Shown piece after piece: positions 16,238 through 25,054 of a DNA stretch of 64,000 nucleotides (the first letter of the stretch is position 1; every line of letters begins with the position of its first letter). The position numbers were made by a program, and so were the translations under genes. The notes below the pieces were generated by a model that searched no databases, was not told the DNA's origin, and saw only the letters and a program-made list of their open reading frames with translations. The stretch is from NCBI RefSeq assembly GCF_001463705.1, contig NZ_BBWH01000039.1, forward strand, positions 16,453-80,452. The letters are read 5' to 3'. Origin of the DNA: Aureimonas sp. AU12. Lineage in GTDB: Bacteria > Pseudomonadota > Alphaproteobacteria > Rhizobiales > Rhizobiaceae.

Positions 16238-17785
16238 ATGGGGCATGACGTTCGATCGCAGGAGAGGGACGGCCGGAGCATTGCGCTACGGTCCCGCTCG
16301 ATCCGGCTGGCCGCACTTGCCCTGCCCTTCCTGACGCTGGCCGGCTGCACCACGATGGGTGCAGGGCTGGAGGAAACCGCCGCAACCGCCGATCTGCAGA
16401 CCGGCTTCCTACCGGGCCAGAGCCGCCAGCCGGTCTCGTTCGAGACCGTGCAGGGCAACGACCCGCAATCGACGATCGGCAAGTCGCAGCATCCCAAGAT
16501 TCTCGCCGCCTATGGCGGCGCCTATTCCGACCCCAAGCTCGAGTTGATGTTGGCCGGGATCGTCGGCAAGCTCGGCGCCGTGTCGAGCGATCCCGGCCGC
16601 GCCTACAAGATCACCGTGCTGAATTCGCCCAACATCAACGCCTTCGCGCTGCCGGGGGGCTATCTCTACGTGACGCGCGGTCTTCTGGCTCTCGCCAACG
16701 ACTCGGCCGAGGTCGCCGCCGTGCTCGCCCACGAGATGGGCCACGTGAAGGCCAATCACGGGATCGAACGCCAGCAGCGCGAAGAGGCGGCGGAACTCGC
16801 TGGCCGCGTCGTTTCCGAGGTCCTGTCGAGCGATACGGCCGCACGCGCGGCGCTGGCTCGCGGGCGGCTGAACCTCGCGAGTTTCTCGCGCAATCAGGAA
16901 CTGCAGGCCGACGAGATGGGCATCAAGCAGACGGGCGATGCCGGCTACGATGCCTACGCGGCCGCGCGCTTCCTGAAGACGATGGATTCCTTCTCCTCGT
17001 TCCGCAACGCCTTCCAGGCCAACAACCCCAATCTCGATTTTCTAGCCTCTCACCCGGCCGCGCCGCAGCGCGTCGAGCTGGCGCGCCGTCATGCCTCGGT
17101 CTTCGGGCCGGAGGGTTCGGGCGCCACCGACCGCGACCGCTACCTGTCGGGCATCGACGGCATGCTCTTCGGCGACACCGCTTCGGAAGGCTACGTGCGC
17201 GGCCGCTCCTTCTATCATCCGGGCCTCGGCATCACCTTCGCCGTGCCGGAGGGCTTCTCGATCGACAACACGGCCGAGGCGGTGCTCGCGACCGGCCCCG
17301 GCGACGTCGCGGTGCGCTTCGACGGCATCGCCATTCCCGAGCGCACCAGCCTCGTCGACTACATCCAGAGCGGCTGGGTCGGCGGGCTTGATGCCACAAC
17401 GATCCGCCCGTTCAGGATCGGGACGCTCGATGCCGTCGCGGCGCAGGCCTCCGGCGGTTCCTACGTCTTCAACGTGACGGTGGTTCGGGTGGGCGGACAG
17501 GTCTATCGCTTCCTCACCGCCCTCCCCGCCGACAATGCCGCACGCCTGCCGGGCATTGCCACGAGCATTGCCGACTCGTTCCGCCTGCTCGGGCCATCCG
17601 AGCGCGAGCAGTTGAAGCCGCTGCGCATCCGCATCGTCACTGCGCGTGCCGGCGATACGGAAGCGGCACTCGCGGCCAAGATCCAGGGCGTCGATCGGAA
17701 GGTCGAGATGTTCCGCCTGCTCAACGATCTTGAAGGCGTCAGCACGGTATCGGTGGGCACGCGCTATAAGATCGTCGCTGAGTAA
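16238..17785 (+). CDS. M48-family zinc metalloprotease lipoprotein
   Basis: A 515-residue periplasmic protease. The lipobox LTLAGC puts the lipidated cysteine at position 37. The zinc motif HEMGH lies at 165-169 with the downstream glutamate in FSRNQELQADEMG, the BepA/Oma1-like M48C arrangement. After the catalytic domain comes a C-terminal region (about 310-515) whose last 50 residues (TARAGDTEAALAAKI ... VGTRYKIVAE) look like a degenerate LysM-type module. The start at 16238 follows GGGGAAG by 8 nt. BepA-like roles in outer-membrane protein quality control are plausible, and rpoH2 next door fits an envelope or heat-stress theme, but this is inference. Confidence 0.9.
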   Translation: MGHDVRSQERDGRSIALRSRSIRLAALALPFLTLAGCTTMGAGLEETAATADLQTGFLPGQSRQPVSFETVQGNDPQSTIGKSQHPKILAAYGGAYSDPKLELMLAGIVGKLGAVSSDPGRAYKITVLNSPNINAFALPGGYLYVTRGLLALANDSAEVAAVLAHEMGHVKANHGIERQQREEAAELAGRVVSEVLSSDTAARAALARGRLNLASFSRNQELQADEMGIKQTGDAGYDAYAAARFLKTMDSFSSFRNAFQANNPNLDFLASHPAAPQRVELARRHASVFGPEGSGATDRDRYLSGIDGMLFGDTASEGYVRGRSFYHPGLGITFAVPEGFSIDNTAEAVLATGPGDVAVRFDGIAIPERTSLVDYIQSGWVGGLDATTIRPFRIGTLDAVAAQASGGSYVFNVTVVRVGGQVYRFLTALPADNAARLPGIATSIADSFRLLGPSEREQLKPLRIRIVTARAGDTEAALAAKIQGVDRKVEMFRLLNDLEGVSTVSVGTRYKIVAE

Positions 17786-17805
17786 CGCACGACCGAACGT
17801 CGGAT

Positions 17806-17840
17806 ACGAAAAAGGGCTGCACGATGCGGCCCTTTTTCGT
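17806..17840. terminator. bidirectional terminator between the M48 protease and rpoH2
   Basis: A 15-bp stem (ACGAAAAAGGGCTGC against GCGGCCCTTTTTCGT, one G-U pair) with loop ACGAT lies between the convergent genes, with built-in A and T runs on each side. Confidence 0.88.
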
Positions 17841-17861
17841 CGTCACAGGCTTTGCTGAGGA

Positions 17862-18728
17862 TCAGGCGACGAAAGCGGCTTCGTCCGGGTTCGACTGCAG
17901 GAGAGCGGCGCGCAGCTTCTCGAGCGCACGGGTCTCGATCTGGCGCACGCGCTCCTTCGAGATGCCGAGCTTCGAGCCGAGCGCTTCCAGCGTCGCGCCA
18001 TCATCCTGCAGGCGGCGCTCGCGGATGATCTTAAGCTCGCGCTCCGACAACACGTCGAGCGCGGACCGCAGCCACACGACGCGGCGCTCGTCGTCGATCG
18101 AGGCCGATACCATCTCGTCCGGCAGCGGATCGTTGGAGACGAGGAAGTCTTGCCGGTCGGCGGAGCCCGACTCGTCTTCCATCAGCGGGGCGTTCAGTGA
18201 GGAGTCGGGGCCAGACAGGCGCGAGTCCATCAACGCCACGTCGCTCTCGGACACCTTCAGCGCCGTGGCGATCTCGCGGTACATGGCCGTGCCCGACAGG
18301 CTTTCGGAACCCTGGCTGAGACGGGCACGCAGGCGACGCAGGTTGAAGAAGAGCGCCTTCTGGGCCGAGGACGTGCCGCCGCGAACGATCGACCAGTTGC
18401 GTAAGATGTAGTCCTGAATCGAGGCCCGGATCCACCACGTCGCGTAGGTCGAAAAACGTACTTCGCGCTCCGGCTCGAAGCGGGCGGCGGCTTCGAGGAG
18501 GCCCACATGACCTTCCTGGATCAGGTCGTTCATCGCCAAGCCGAAATGGCGGAACTTCGAGGCCATCGAGATCACGAGGCGCATATGCGCCGAGGTGATC
18601 TTGTGCAGCGCTTCCTGGTCCCGGTTCTCCTTCCAGCGCACGGCCAGCTCGTACTCTTCCTCCCGCTGCAGGTAGGGAGCGGCCATTGCGGCCTGGATGA
18701 GGTGACGGCGGGTGGATTGAGACTTCAT
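17862..18728 (-). CDS. rpoH2: RNA polymerase sigma-32 factor, RpoH2 type
   Basis: A 288-residue heat-shock sigma factor. Region 2 is clear (HMRLVISMASKFRHFGLAM, DLIQEGHVGLLEAAARF, FSTYATWWIRASIQDYILR), followed by the RpoH-specific box SSAQKALFFNLRRLRARL and the region 4 helix-turn-helix TLEALGSKLGISKERVRQIE. The wording of regions 2 and the RpoH box matches rhizobial RpoH2 more than RpoH1. The start at 18728 (MKSQSTRRH) has GGAAGG about 8 nt upstream; longer frames encode no conserved sequence. RpoH2 serves oxidative and general stress in rhizobia. An EcfG-like promoter lies 80-105 nt upstream. Confidence 0.92.
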   Translation of the reverse strand: MKSQSTRRHLIQAAMAAPYLQREEEYELAVRWKENRDQEALHKITSAHMRLVISMASKFRHFGLAMNDLIQEGHVGLLEAAARFEPEREVRFSTYATWWIRASIQDYILRNWSIVRGGTSSAQKALFFNLRRLRARLSQGSESLSGTAMYREIATALKVSESDVALMDSRLSGPDSSLNAPLMEDESGSADRQDFLVSNDPLPDEMVSASIDDERRVVWLRSALDVLSERELKIIRERRLQDDGATLEALGSKLGISKERVRQIETRALEKLRAALLQSNPDEAAFVA

Positions 18729-18808
18729 GGCGCGGACCTTCCGAAGACGTCGGGACACTGATGATCCGAACGCCGGATGGCTCGTGGCCGGGGCGCTCAT
18801 GTCGGTAA

Positions 18809-18833
18809 AACACCGCGCGCGACCAAACGTTCC
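18809..18833 (-). promoter_or_regulatory. candidate EcfG-type promoter of rpoH2
   Basis: On the minus strand GGAAC (18833-18829) is followed after 16 nt by TGTT (18812-18809), close to the GGAAC-N16/17-CGTT element of the alphaproteobacterial general-stress sigma factor. Initiation near 18802 would give a leader of about 74 nt. Control of rpoH2 by the general-stress sigma factor is known in rhizobia, so the placement is sensible. Confidence 0.5.
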
Positions 18834-18956
18834 CGTTGAAGGAAACTTTTTCGCCGAATGTAGGCAGAAAACCGAAAAAGCAAGAGAACGAGGGAGATAC
18901 GGGGAGCAGTGCTCGAACCCGCCGGACTGTTCTATCAGCCGTTGCATCATAAGAAA

Positions 18957-18981
18957 AGCCGGCCGTCGAGGACGGCCGGCT
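18957..18981 (-). terminator. intrinsic terminator of carD
   Basis: An 11-bp perfect stem (AGCCGGCCGTC against GACGGCCGGCT, loop GAG) lies 50 nt past the carD stop. On the minus strand it is followed by TTTTCTTA. Confidence 0.85.
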
Positions 18982-19031
18982 CTGTCATTGCAAATTCATG
19001 CGGCCGGGCGATTCAGCTCGGCGCAAGAGGC

Positions 19032-19640
19032 TCAGGCCGCTTCTTCCTGTGCCGGAACGACTTCGACCTCGGTCTCGCCCTCGGCGTCTTCCTCGTCCTC
19101 TTCCAGCGACTTGGCGGTGCGCTTGGGACCCTTGTTGAGGTTGGTCTCGATGAGGCGGACGGCCTCGGTTTCGCTCACCTCGTTGACCGCGGCGAGCTCG
19201 CGGGCCATGCGGCTCAACGCAGCTTCATAGAGCTGGCGCTCGGAGTAAGACTGCTCGGGCTGCGAGTCCGCGCGGTAGAGATCGCGCACCACCTCGGCGA
19301 TCGAGATGAGGTCGCCCGAGTTGATCTTCGCGTCGTATTCCTGCGCGCGGCGGCTCCACATGGTCCGCTTCACCCGAGCCCGCCCCTGCACGACCTTGAG
19401 GGCGCGCTCGACGAAATCGGTCTCGGACAGCTTGCGCATGCCGACCTGCTCGGCCTTTGCGACCGGCACCTTCAGGCGCATCTTGTCCTTCTCGAAGTCG
19501 ATGACGAAGAGTTCGAGCTTCATGCCCGCGACCACCTGCTCTTCGATCGCAACGATCTGGCCCACGCCGTGAGCGGGATAGACGATGCTCTCGCCGGTCT
19601 TGAAACCCTGACGCTGGGAGGTCTTCTTCTGAGTGCTCAT
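19032..19640 (-). CDS. carD: CarD/CdnL-family RNA-polymerase-binding transcription factor
   Basis: A 202-residue protein. The N-terminal CarD/CdnL/TRCF domain (QGFKTGESIVYPAHGVGQI ... ELFVIDFEKDKMRLKVPV, about residues 10-70) binds the RNA-polymerase beta lobe; the helical C-terminal domain (WSRRAQEYDAKINSGDLISIAEVVRDL) contacts the upstream bubble edge. A strongly acidic tail (EEDEEDAEGETEVEVV) ends the protein. Start MSTQKKTSQRQ at 19640 matches homologue beginnings and follows GGGAG by 12 nt; an ATG three codons upstream (19649) and a TTG at 19667 are alternatives. CdnL proteins stabilise open complexes at rRNA and biosynthetic promoters. A consensus-like promoter lies about 260 nt upstream. 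Confidence 0.93.
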   Translation of the reverse strand: MSTQKKTSQRQGFKTGESIVYPAHGVGQIVAIEEQVVAGMKLELFVIDFEKDKMRLKVPVAKAEQVGMRKLSETDFVERALKVVQGRARVKRTMWSRRAQEYDAKINSGDLISIAEVVRDLYRADSQPEQSYSERQLYEAALSRMARELAAVNEVSETEAVRLIETNLNKGPKRTAKSLEEDEEDAEGETEVEVVPAQEEAA

Positions 19641-19897
19641 ACGCTTCATAAACTCCCTGTTGTGCAAAGCCGCGAACGCCGCTATGCACGGAACGACCGA
19701 CGAGGCCGCGGATTGAGCATGCAGACCGGGTAGACCGGCCGCAGCCTGACGCCTCGCAAATCGTTTCCACGCCGATGACGAAGGCAGCGCCCAAGGGCGG
19801 CACCTGGCGTCAGCGATGATCGGGGAAGACCTTTCGGAAGCGCCGTGATTGCCGGGTCGAGCGTGAGGCTCAAGTCCGCCATTCGACTGTTGCAGAA

Positions 19898-19926
19898 ATA
19901 ATACCCTGTTTCCGAAGAAAATTCAA
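19898..19926 (-). promoter_or_regulatory. sigma70-type promoter upstream of carD
   Basis: On the minus strand TTGAAT (19926-19921) and TATTAT (19903-19898) are separated by exactly 17 nt, a close match to the housekeeping consensus in an otherwise GC-rich region. Initiation near 19890 implies a carD leader of about 250 nt. Confidence 0.6.
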
Positions 19927-19953
19927 CCGAATTGCGTATCGCCAACGCAAACG

Positions 19954-19992
19954 AACGGGCGCCGTCCACCGGCAAGGTGAACGACGCCCGTT
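19954..19992 (-). terminator. hairpin terminator after fdxA
   Basis: Arms of 17 nt (starting AACGGGCG and ending CGCCCGTT) pair with two wobble positions around the loop GGCAA, 84 nt past the fdxA stop. The following U-run is weak on the minus strand (CGTTTGC). Confidence 0.65.
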
Positions 19993-20075
19993 TTCCGTCA
20001 CTTCAATTCGTTTCCGATCCTGCCGCACGACGGGCCGGGTGGCAACCGCCGATGTACTGGCGCGTCTTTTGGGTG

Positions 20076-20414
20076 TCAGTCGCCCTGGCCGGGTTCGGGC
20101 GAGAAGTACTTCTCCAGCTTGCCTTCCTCGCCGTCGAGGTCCTTGGCATCGGCCGGGGCGTCGCGCTTGACCGTGATGTTGGGCCATTTCACAGCATAGT
20201 CGGCGTTCAGCTTCAACCACGCGTCGAGATGGGGCTCGGTGTCGGGCTTGATCGCCTCGGCCGGGCACTCGGGCTCGCAGACGCCGCAGTCGATGCACTC
20301 GTCGGGGTGGATCACCAGCATGTTGTCACCCTCGTAGAAGCAGTCGACGGGACAGACTTCGACGCAATCCATGTACTTGCAGCGGATGCAGTTGTCGGTG
20401 ACGACATAGGTCAT
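20076..20414 (-). CDS. fdxA: ferredoxin FdxA, 7Fe type
   Basis: A 112-residue cytoplasmic ferredoxin. Cysteines C9, C17 and C21 fit the [3Fe-4S] set with C50, and C40, C43, C46 with C25 fit the [4Fe-4S] set, in the order [18 protein letters not shown] and [16 protein letters not shown]. The extra residue C12 and the roughly 50-residue C-terminal extension ([18 protein letters not shown]) are typical of the FdxA family, which is conserved beside the S4 protein and CarD genes in Hyphomicrobiales. Electron-transfer partners are not evident here. Confidence 0.95.
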   Translation of the reverse strand: MTYVVTDNCIRCKYMDCVEVCPVDCFYEGDNMLVIHPDECIDCGVCEPECPAEAIKPDTEPHLDAWLKLNADYAVKWPNITVKRDAPADAKDLDGEEGKLEKYFSPEPGQGD

Positions 20415-20645
20415 GGCGGGTTCCCGGGACTGGCTCGTTTCGCGGCGGTTCGGCCCGACCGCGGAACGAGACGGAATGTGATCGTTGGGGCAGTTCGGCA
20501 GGCGAACCGCGCGCGGACCGTTTTCAGCGAGGTCCGGAGATGCCGGAGGTAGCGGCTCGGCGACGCACTGACAAGGGCCGAGCGTTGCGCCGCGAGAGCC
20601 GATCGAAAAACGCGATTGCTTTCGCGCTCATCGGAGCCCGTTCGA

Positions 20646-21080
20646 TCAGTCGTCGCCGACCGTCGCCAAGAGGCGCCCCGCCTCGCGCCGCTCGCGCTTC
20701 GTCGGGCGCCCATGCACCTCGATCGTCGGAGAGAGACGAAATCCGACGGGCCGCTTCGCTCCGGCGTCGTCGTCGTCGCCGTCCTCACCTGCGAGAGGGA
20801 GGTCGGTATCCGGACGCGGCGTCAGGTCCTCGAACAGCGTTGCCGCCTCGCTCGCCGGCCCCCGGCGCTCGCCCGGCGCCAGCACCCGCAGAACACGGAT
20901 GCGCTCCTGCACGGAGATGGTGAGAACGTCGCCCGGCCGCACGATGCGCGCGGAATGTCCGACCTTCTCGCGGTTGACGCGAACCGAACCTGACAATGCG
21001 AGCTTCTGGGCGAGTGAGCGCGATTTAACGACGCGCGCGAAGAACAGCCATTTGTCGATGCGCTGTTCGAGGCCCGTCAT
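20646..21080 (-). CDS. S4-domain RNA-binding protein, Hsp15-like
   Basis: A 144-residue basic protein. Residues about 5-65 form an S4 fold (QRIDKWLFFARVVKSRSLAQ, SGSVRVNREKVGHSARIVRPGD), as in the heat-shock protein Hsp15 that rescues stalled 50S-nascent-chain complexes. An acidic linker (AGEDGDDDDAG) precedes a basic tail PTKRERREAGRLL, also seen in Hsp15 relatives. The gene starts 10 nt after the helicase stop, so the two RNA-related genes are probably one transcript. Direct evidence for ribosome binding is lacking. Confidence 0.88.
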   Translation of the reverse strand: MTGLEQRIDKWLFFARVVKSRSLAQKLALSGSVRVNREKVGHSARIVRPGDVLTISVQERIRVLRVLAPGERRGPASEAATLFEDLTPRPDTDLPLAGEDGDDDDAGAKRPVGFRLSPTIEVHGRPTKRERREAGRLLATVGDD

Positions 21081-21090
21081 GCGCTCTCCC

Positions 21091-24000
21091 TTACTTTCCC
21101 AGCTTGTCCTTCAACGCCGCCAGCTTCGCGAAAGGCGAATCGGGGTCGATCGCCTTCGGCTTATCGAACCGGCGCTCGGTGCCGGCCTTGCCAGCATCGC
21201 GCTCCGGCATGGCGTGGGGCTTGCCCGGCTTAGCCCCGGGCCGTCCCGATCCGAAACGCTCGTCGCGCGAACCGGCTTCACCACGCGGCGAACCGTCGCG
21301 CCGCTCGGATCCGCCGCCCTTGCCGCCGAAGCGCGACCGTCCCTCGCCATCCGGCCGGGCAGCACCCGGCGCCCCGCCACGACCGCCGCGTTCGTTGCGG
21401 CGTTCGCCGCCACGAGCCTCACCTGCGACGGCATCCGCCGCAGGTCGGGGTCCGCGACCAGCACCGGCACCCGCCGGGCGAGCGCCCGCCCCGCGTCCCG
21501 CACCCGGCGCACCACGTGCGTCGCGCCGTCCGCGATGCTCGGTGCGCTGGGGACGCCAGAGCTGAACCATTTTGACGGGCTCAGCGGCGGCTTCCGTGTC
21601 GGTCGGGGCGGCGGCGCCGATATCAACCGGCTCCGACGTCCCGGACTCGGGCATTGCCGCCGAAGTCTCTTCGGACGCGTCCCCGGTGAAATCATCGTCG
21701 GGGGTACCGACTTCGACCTCGTCCTGTGTGTTCGGAGCAGCATCGGACAGGATCGCATCGACCGGCCGGGGCTCGTCGACGGGAACCTCCGTCAGATCGG
21801 TCTCGTCGACCGCAGCGTCCGGCTCCATGGCCGGCGCCGTCTCCACCGCAGTCTCAACCTCGTCTGCGCCCGCATCTGACGCCGGAGCGTCGGTGGCCAG
21901 AAGAGCCGCCTCCTCCAGGATTTTCGCGTCATTCGCGGAGGCCGCTGCGGAGGCAGCCACCTTCGCCTGCTCAGCTGCAACTGCGGCCTGGTCCTGCGTC
22001 GCGATCACGGATTCGACCTCGCGCTGCGCCATGCCCTGCGAGCGATAGCCGAGGCCCTTGAGGATCTCGTCCATATCGTCGGCGGTGGCGCCGAGGATCG
22101 ACATCATCGCCGGGGTCACAAGGAATTCGCGGCCGTTGAAGGCGCCGTCCGGCCGCTTGGCCGAGCCTGGCGTCCAGGCGAGCGCGGGCCGGATGAGATC
22201 GGCGAGGCGCTCGAGAATGTCGATGCGCACGGCGCGTCGCCCGAGCAGCCGATAGCCGGCGAGCGCGTAGAAGATCGGATCGAACTCGGCGTTCGGCTGT
22301 ACCGAGGTGCGGCCCGTCGCCAGAAGCTGCGTCACCTCGCCGAAGCCCGGCTTGTCGCGCCCGTCATGGGCGATGCCCCAAAGAAGCGTCATCAGCGCGG
22401 CGGGTGCCGGCTTGACGAGGGCCGGCATGAAGATGTGATAGGCGCCGAAGCGCACGCCGAGACGACGCAGCGCGGCCCGCGCTTCCTGATCGAGCGAGCG
22501 CACCTCGTCCGAGACGTCGCGCCGCTGCAGCAGCCCGAAATTCTCGACGAGCCTGTAGGAGATCCCCTTGGCGGCGCCCTCGATGCTCTCGGCATCCTTC
22601 AAGTCGACCAGGGGCTTGAGCACCGTAGAGACCTGATAGGTGACGAAGCGCTCGGCGCGCTGCGCCACACGCTCGCGCGCCGGGCCGTTCAACTGGTCGT
22701 CCGCCAGGAGCACGATGCGCGGCCGCAGCGGATCCTCGCCGGCCGTCAGCATCGCCACCGGCGCGCCGAGCCAGCGCAGCAGCGCGTCGGACCCCAGCGC
22801 CAGATCGCCGTTGGGCGCGTTGAAGAAACGCTCGCCGCGCTTCTCATACTCGCTTGCGAGCGCCTTCTGGGCCGCCGCGCGAATGGCCTTGGCATCCGGA
22901 CCGTCGGACTTCACGTCCGGCGTGAACCTGAAGCCCTGCAGCTCGCCCACAAGGTGCCCCTCAACGAGCACCGTGCCGTCGCCGCCGATTTCAGCTTCCA
23001 TGAATGCGTTCTCTCTCAGCCGCTTCATCAAGACGCTTGTCCTGCGGTCTACGAAGCGTTTCGTCAACCGCTCGTGAAGAGCGTCCGACAATCGATCCTC
23101 GATGGCCCGGGTGTTTTCCTGCCAGTGTGTCGGATCGGCAAGCCAGCCTGGGCGGTGTGAAATGTAGGTCCAGGTCCGGATCTCCGCGATACGTTGCGAG
23201 AGCGTATCGATGTCGCCCTCGGTGGAATCGGCGCGCCGCACCTGGCTTGCCATGTAGTCCTCGGCCACCGTGCCGCGCCGCACGAGATCGGCATAGACCG
23301 AAGCGATGATCTCGGCGTGCTGGGCTGGCGCGATGCGCCGGTAGTCCGGCAGCTTGCAGGCCTCCCACAGGAGTTCGACGCTGCGCGCGTCCTTGGCCCA
23401 TTTCACGACGCCCTCGTCGCGCGACAAGAACTCGAGCGCGCGCTGGTCGACCGAGGGCAGCGCACGGGCCAGCTGGTCGGTCGGCGGCAGTGCGTCAAGC
23501 GAGCGCTTCAGTGCGTCGAGCGAGGCGAAGTCGAGCTTGCGCGAGCGCCATTGCAGGACGCGCACCGGCTGGAACGTGTGGGATTCCAGATGCTCGACCA
23601 ATTCCTGGGGCATCGGATCAACACGCCCGGTGACGCCGAACGTGCCGTCGCGCACGTGCCGGCCTGCACGTCCGGCGATCTGGCCGAACTCGGACGGGGT
23701 CAGCTGGCGATACTGGAAACCGTCGTATTTCCAGTCCTGCGCGAACGCGACGTGATCGACGTCGAGATTGAGACCCATGCCGATGGCATCGGTGGCGACG
23801 AGGAAGTCGACCTCGCCGTTCTGGTAGAGCTCGACCTGCGCGTTGCGGGTGCGCGGGCTGAGCGCGCCCAGCACCACCGCCGCGCCGCCGCGCTGGCGGC
23901 GGATCAGTTCGGCGATGGCGTAGACCTCTTCGGCCGAGAAGGCGACCACGGCCGAGCGGCGCGGCAGGCGTGTGATCTTCTTCGAGCCGGCGTAAAGCAG

Positions 24001-24498
24001 CTGCGACATGCGCGGGCGCGTCACGCACTGGATGCCCGGCAGCATCCGCTCGAGAACGCCGCGCATCGTCGACGAGCCGAGCAGCAGCGTCTCGGCGGTG
24101 CCGCGGGTGTGCAGGATGCGATCGGTGAAGACGTGCCCGCGCTCCAGATCGGAGGCGAGCTGCACCTCGTCGATGGCGACGAAGGCCGCGTTCGTCTCGC
24201 GCGGCATCGCCTCGACGGTGCAGACCTGATAGCGCGCGTTCGGCGGCTTGATCTTCTCTTCGCCGGTGATGAGCGCGACCGCGCCGACCCCCACGCGCTC
24301 GACCACCCGTCCGTAGACCTCGCGCGCCAGAAGGCGCAGCGGCAGGCCGATGACGCCCGAGGAATGCGCCACCATCCGCTCGATGGCGAGGAAGGTCTTG
24401 CCGGTGTTCGTGGGTCCGAGGACCGCGGTCACGCCGCGTCCGTCGAGCCCGCTATCGGCACGGCGCAAAGGCCGGGGGGGAAAATGCGCATCCATCAT
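21091..24498 (-). CDS. Suv3-like superfamily-2 RNA helicase with RG-rich C-terminal tail
   Basis: An 1135-residue helicase-related protein. Walker A GPTNTGKT lies at 28-35, motif II is DEVQ (AIDEVQLASD), and motif VI reads QIAGRAGRHVRDG, all as in mitochondrial SUV3. The helicase core and accessory domains end near residue 850. The last about 280 residues are first Ala/Glu/Asp-rich and then an Arg/Gly-rich stretch (about 1000-1110), likely an unstructured RNA-binding tail. Mitochondrial SUV3 acts with an exoribonuclease in RNA decay; a similar role is inferred. It is followed at once by the S4 gene. Confidence 0.9.
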   Translation of the reverse strand: MMDAHFPPRPLRRADSGLDGRGVTAVLGPTNTGKTFLAIERMVAHSSGVIGLPLRLLAREVYGRVVERVGVGAVALITGEEKIKPPNARYQVCTVEAMPRETNAAFVAIDEVQLASDLERGHVFTDRILHTRGTAETLLLGSSTMRGVLERMLPGIQCVTRPRMSQLLYAGSKKITRLPRRSAVVAFSAEEVYAIAELIRRQRGGAAVVLGALSPRTRNAQVELYQNGEVDFLVATDAIGMGLNLDVDHVAFAQDWKYDGFQYRQLTPSEFGQIAGRAGRHVRDGTFGVTGRVDPMPQELVEHLESHTFQPVRVLQWRSRKLDFASLDALKRSLDALPPTDQLARALPSVDQRALEFLSRDEGVVKWAKDARSVELLWEACKLPDYRRIAPAQHAEIIASVYADLVRRGTVAEDYMASQVRRADSTEGDIDTLSQRIAEIRTWTYISHRPGWLADPTHWQENTRAIEDRLSDALHERLTKRFVDRRTSVLMKRLRENAFMEAEIGGDGTVLVEGHLVGELQGFRFTPDVKSDGPDAKAIRAAAQKALASEYEKRGERFFNAPNGDLALGSDALLRWLGAPVAMLTAGEDPLRPRIVLLADDQLNGPARERVAQRAERFVTYQVSTVLKPLVDLKDAESIEGAAKGISYRLVENFGLLQRRDVSDEVRSLDQEARAALRRLGVRFGAYHIFMPALVKPAPAALMTLLWGIAHDGRDKPGFGEVTQLLATGRTSVQPNAEFDPIFYALAGYRLLGRRAVRIDILERLADLIRPALAWTPGSAKRPDGAFNGREFLVTPAMMSILGATADDMDEILKGLGYRSQGMAQREVESVIATQDQAAVAAEQAKVAASAAASANDAKILEEAALLATDAPASDAGADEVETAVETAPAMEPDAAVDETDLTEVPVDEPRPVDAILSDAAPNTQDEVEVGTPDDDFTGDASEETSAAMPESGTSEPVDIGAAAPTDTEAAAEPVKMVQLWRPQRTEHRGRRDARGAPGAGRGAGARPAGAGAGRGPRPAADAVAGEARGGERRNERGGRGGAPGAARPDGEGRSRFGGKGGGSERRDGSPRGEAGSRDERFGSGRPGAKPGKPHAMPERDAGKAGTERRFDKPKAIDPDSPFAKLAALKDKLGK

Positions 24499-24572
24499 GG
24501 TCGGAGCATAGGTGGGGCCGGATGGATTAAACGCAAACGCGAAATCCTGCGTTTGCCAGGCTCTGCCACAAC

Positions 24573-24605
24573 AAAAAGCGGCTGCGACCCAAAGGTCGCA
24601 GCCGC
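24573..24605 (-). terminator. intrinsic terminator of the first PepSY-like gene
   Basis: A perfect 12-bp stem (GCGGCTGCGACC against GGTCGCAGCCGC, loop CAAA) lies 24 nt after the stop and is followed on the minus strand by TTTTT (24577-24573). Confidence 0.9.
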
Positions 24606-24628
24606 CTTACCCGTTCATTGCGTTGATG

Positions 24629-25006
24629 TCAGCGGATGTCGATCACGTCGCCCGAACGGCTGTCGATGATCACCGTCATGTCGCGACCACGACGATCGCC
24701 GCCTTCCACGCGGATGGAACGGCGCTGGCGATAGACGTCGTCGACCTCGCGCATGCCCTCGGAGCGGGCGATGCGCACCGCTTCGCGCTCGCTGATCTCG
24801 CGCCGACGTGGCGGCGGGCCGTCGCGGAAATCATCGCGGCGATCGAAGCCGGGGCCCGGCGGCGGCGGCGGCGGGCCGCGACGATCGTCCTCGGGGCGAA
24901 CGCGCACGCCGTTGGGTCCGATCTCCAGCGACTGCGCCATCGACGGCGCGGCCGTAGCGACCGCAAGGCCGACCATGAGACCAAGGCGAACAAGGGACTT
25001 CATCAT
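24629..25006 (-). CDS. small periplasmic PepSY-like protein (copy 1)
   Basis: A 125-residue secreted protein. A signal peptide (MMKSLVRLGLMVGLAVATAA ... SMA|Q) is followed by a charged spacer with a run of eight near-consecutive prolines. The C-terminal half (REISEREAVRIARSEGMREV ... DMTVIIDSRSGDVIDIR) has the PepSY-like pattern of a helix with 'AVRIA...G' and two strands ending in 'D..SG.V..'. AGGAG lies 9 nt upstream of the first ATG, deciding against a longer start. It is a clear paralogue of the next gene. PepSY domains are thought to bind or inhibit peptidases or ligands in the envelope; the exact role is unknown. Confidence 0.8.
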   Translation of the reverse strand: MMKSLVRLGLMVGLAVATAAPSMAQSLEIGPNGVRVRPEDDRRGPPPPPPGPGFDRRDDFRDGPPPRRREISEREAVRIARSEGMREVDDVYRQRRSIRVEGGDRRGRDMTVIIDSRSGDVIDIR

Positions 25007-25054
25007 CGTCCGAAACTCCTCTTCCGGCGACTTTCTCATCGATCCGGGTGCCGT

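Larger units (their letters stand above)
19641..20075. other. intergenic region between carD and fdxA: promoter and terminator, no gene
   Basis: These 435 nt hold no credible gene. They contain the fdxA terminator (19954-19992), a sigma70-like promoter pointing at carD (19898-19926), and about 250 nt of probable carD leader in which I see no recognisable riboswitch. Confidence 0.6.
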
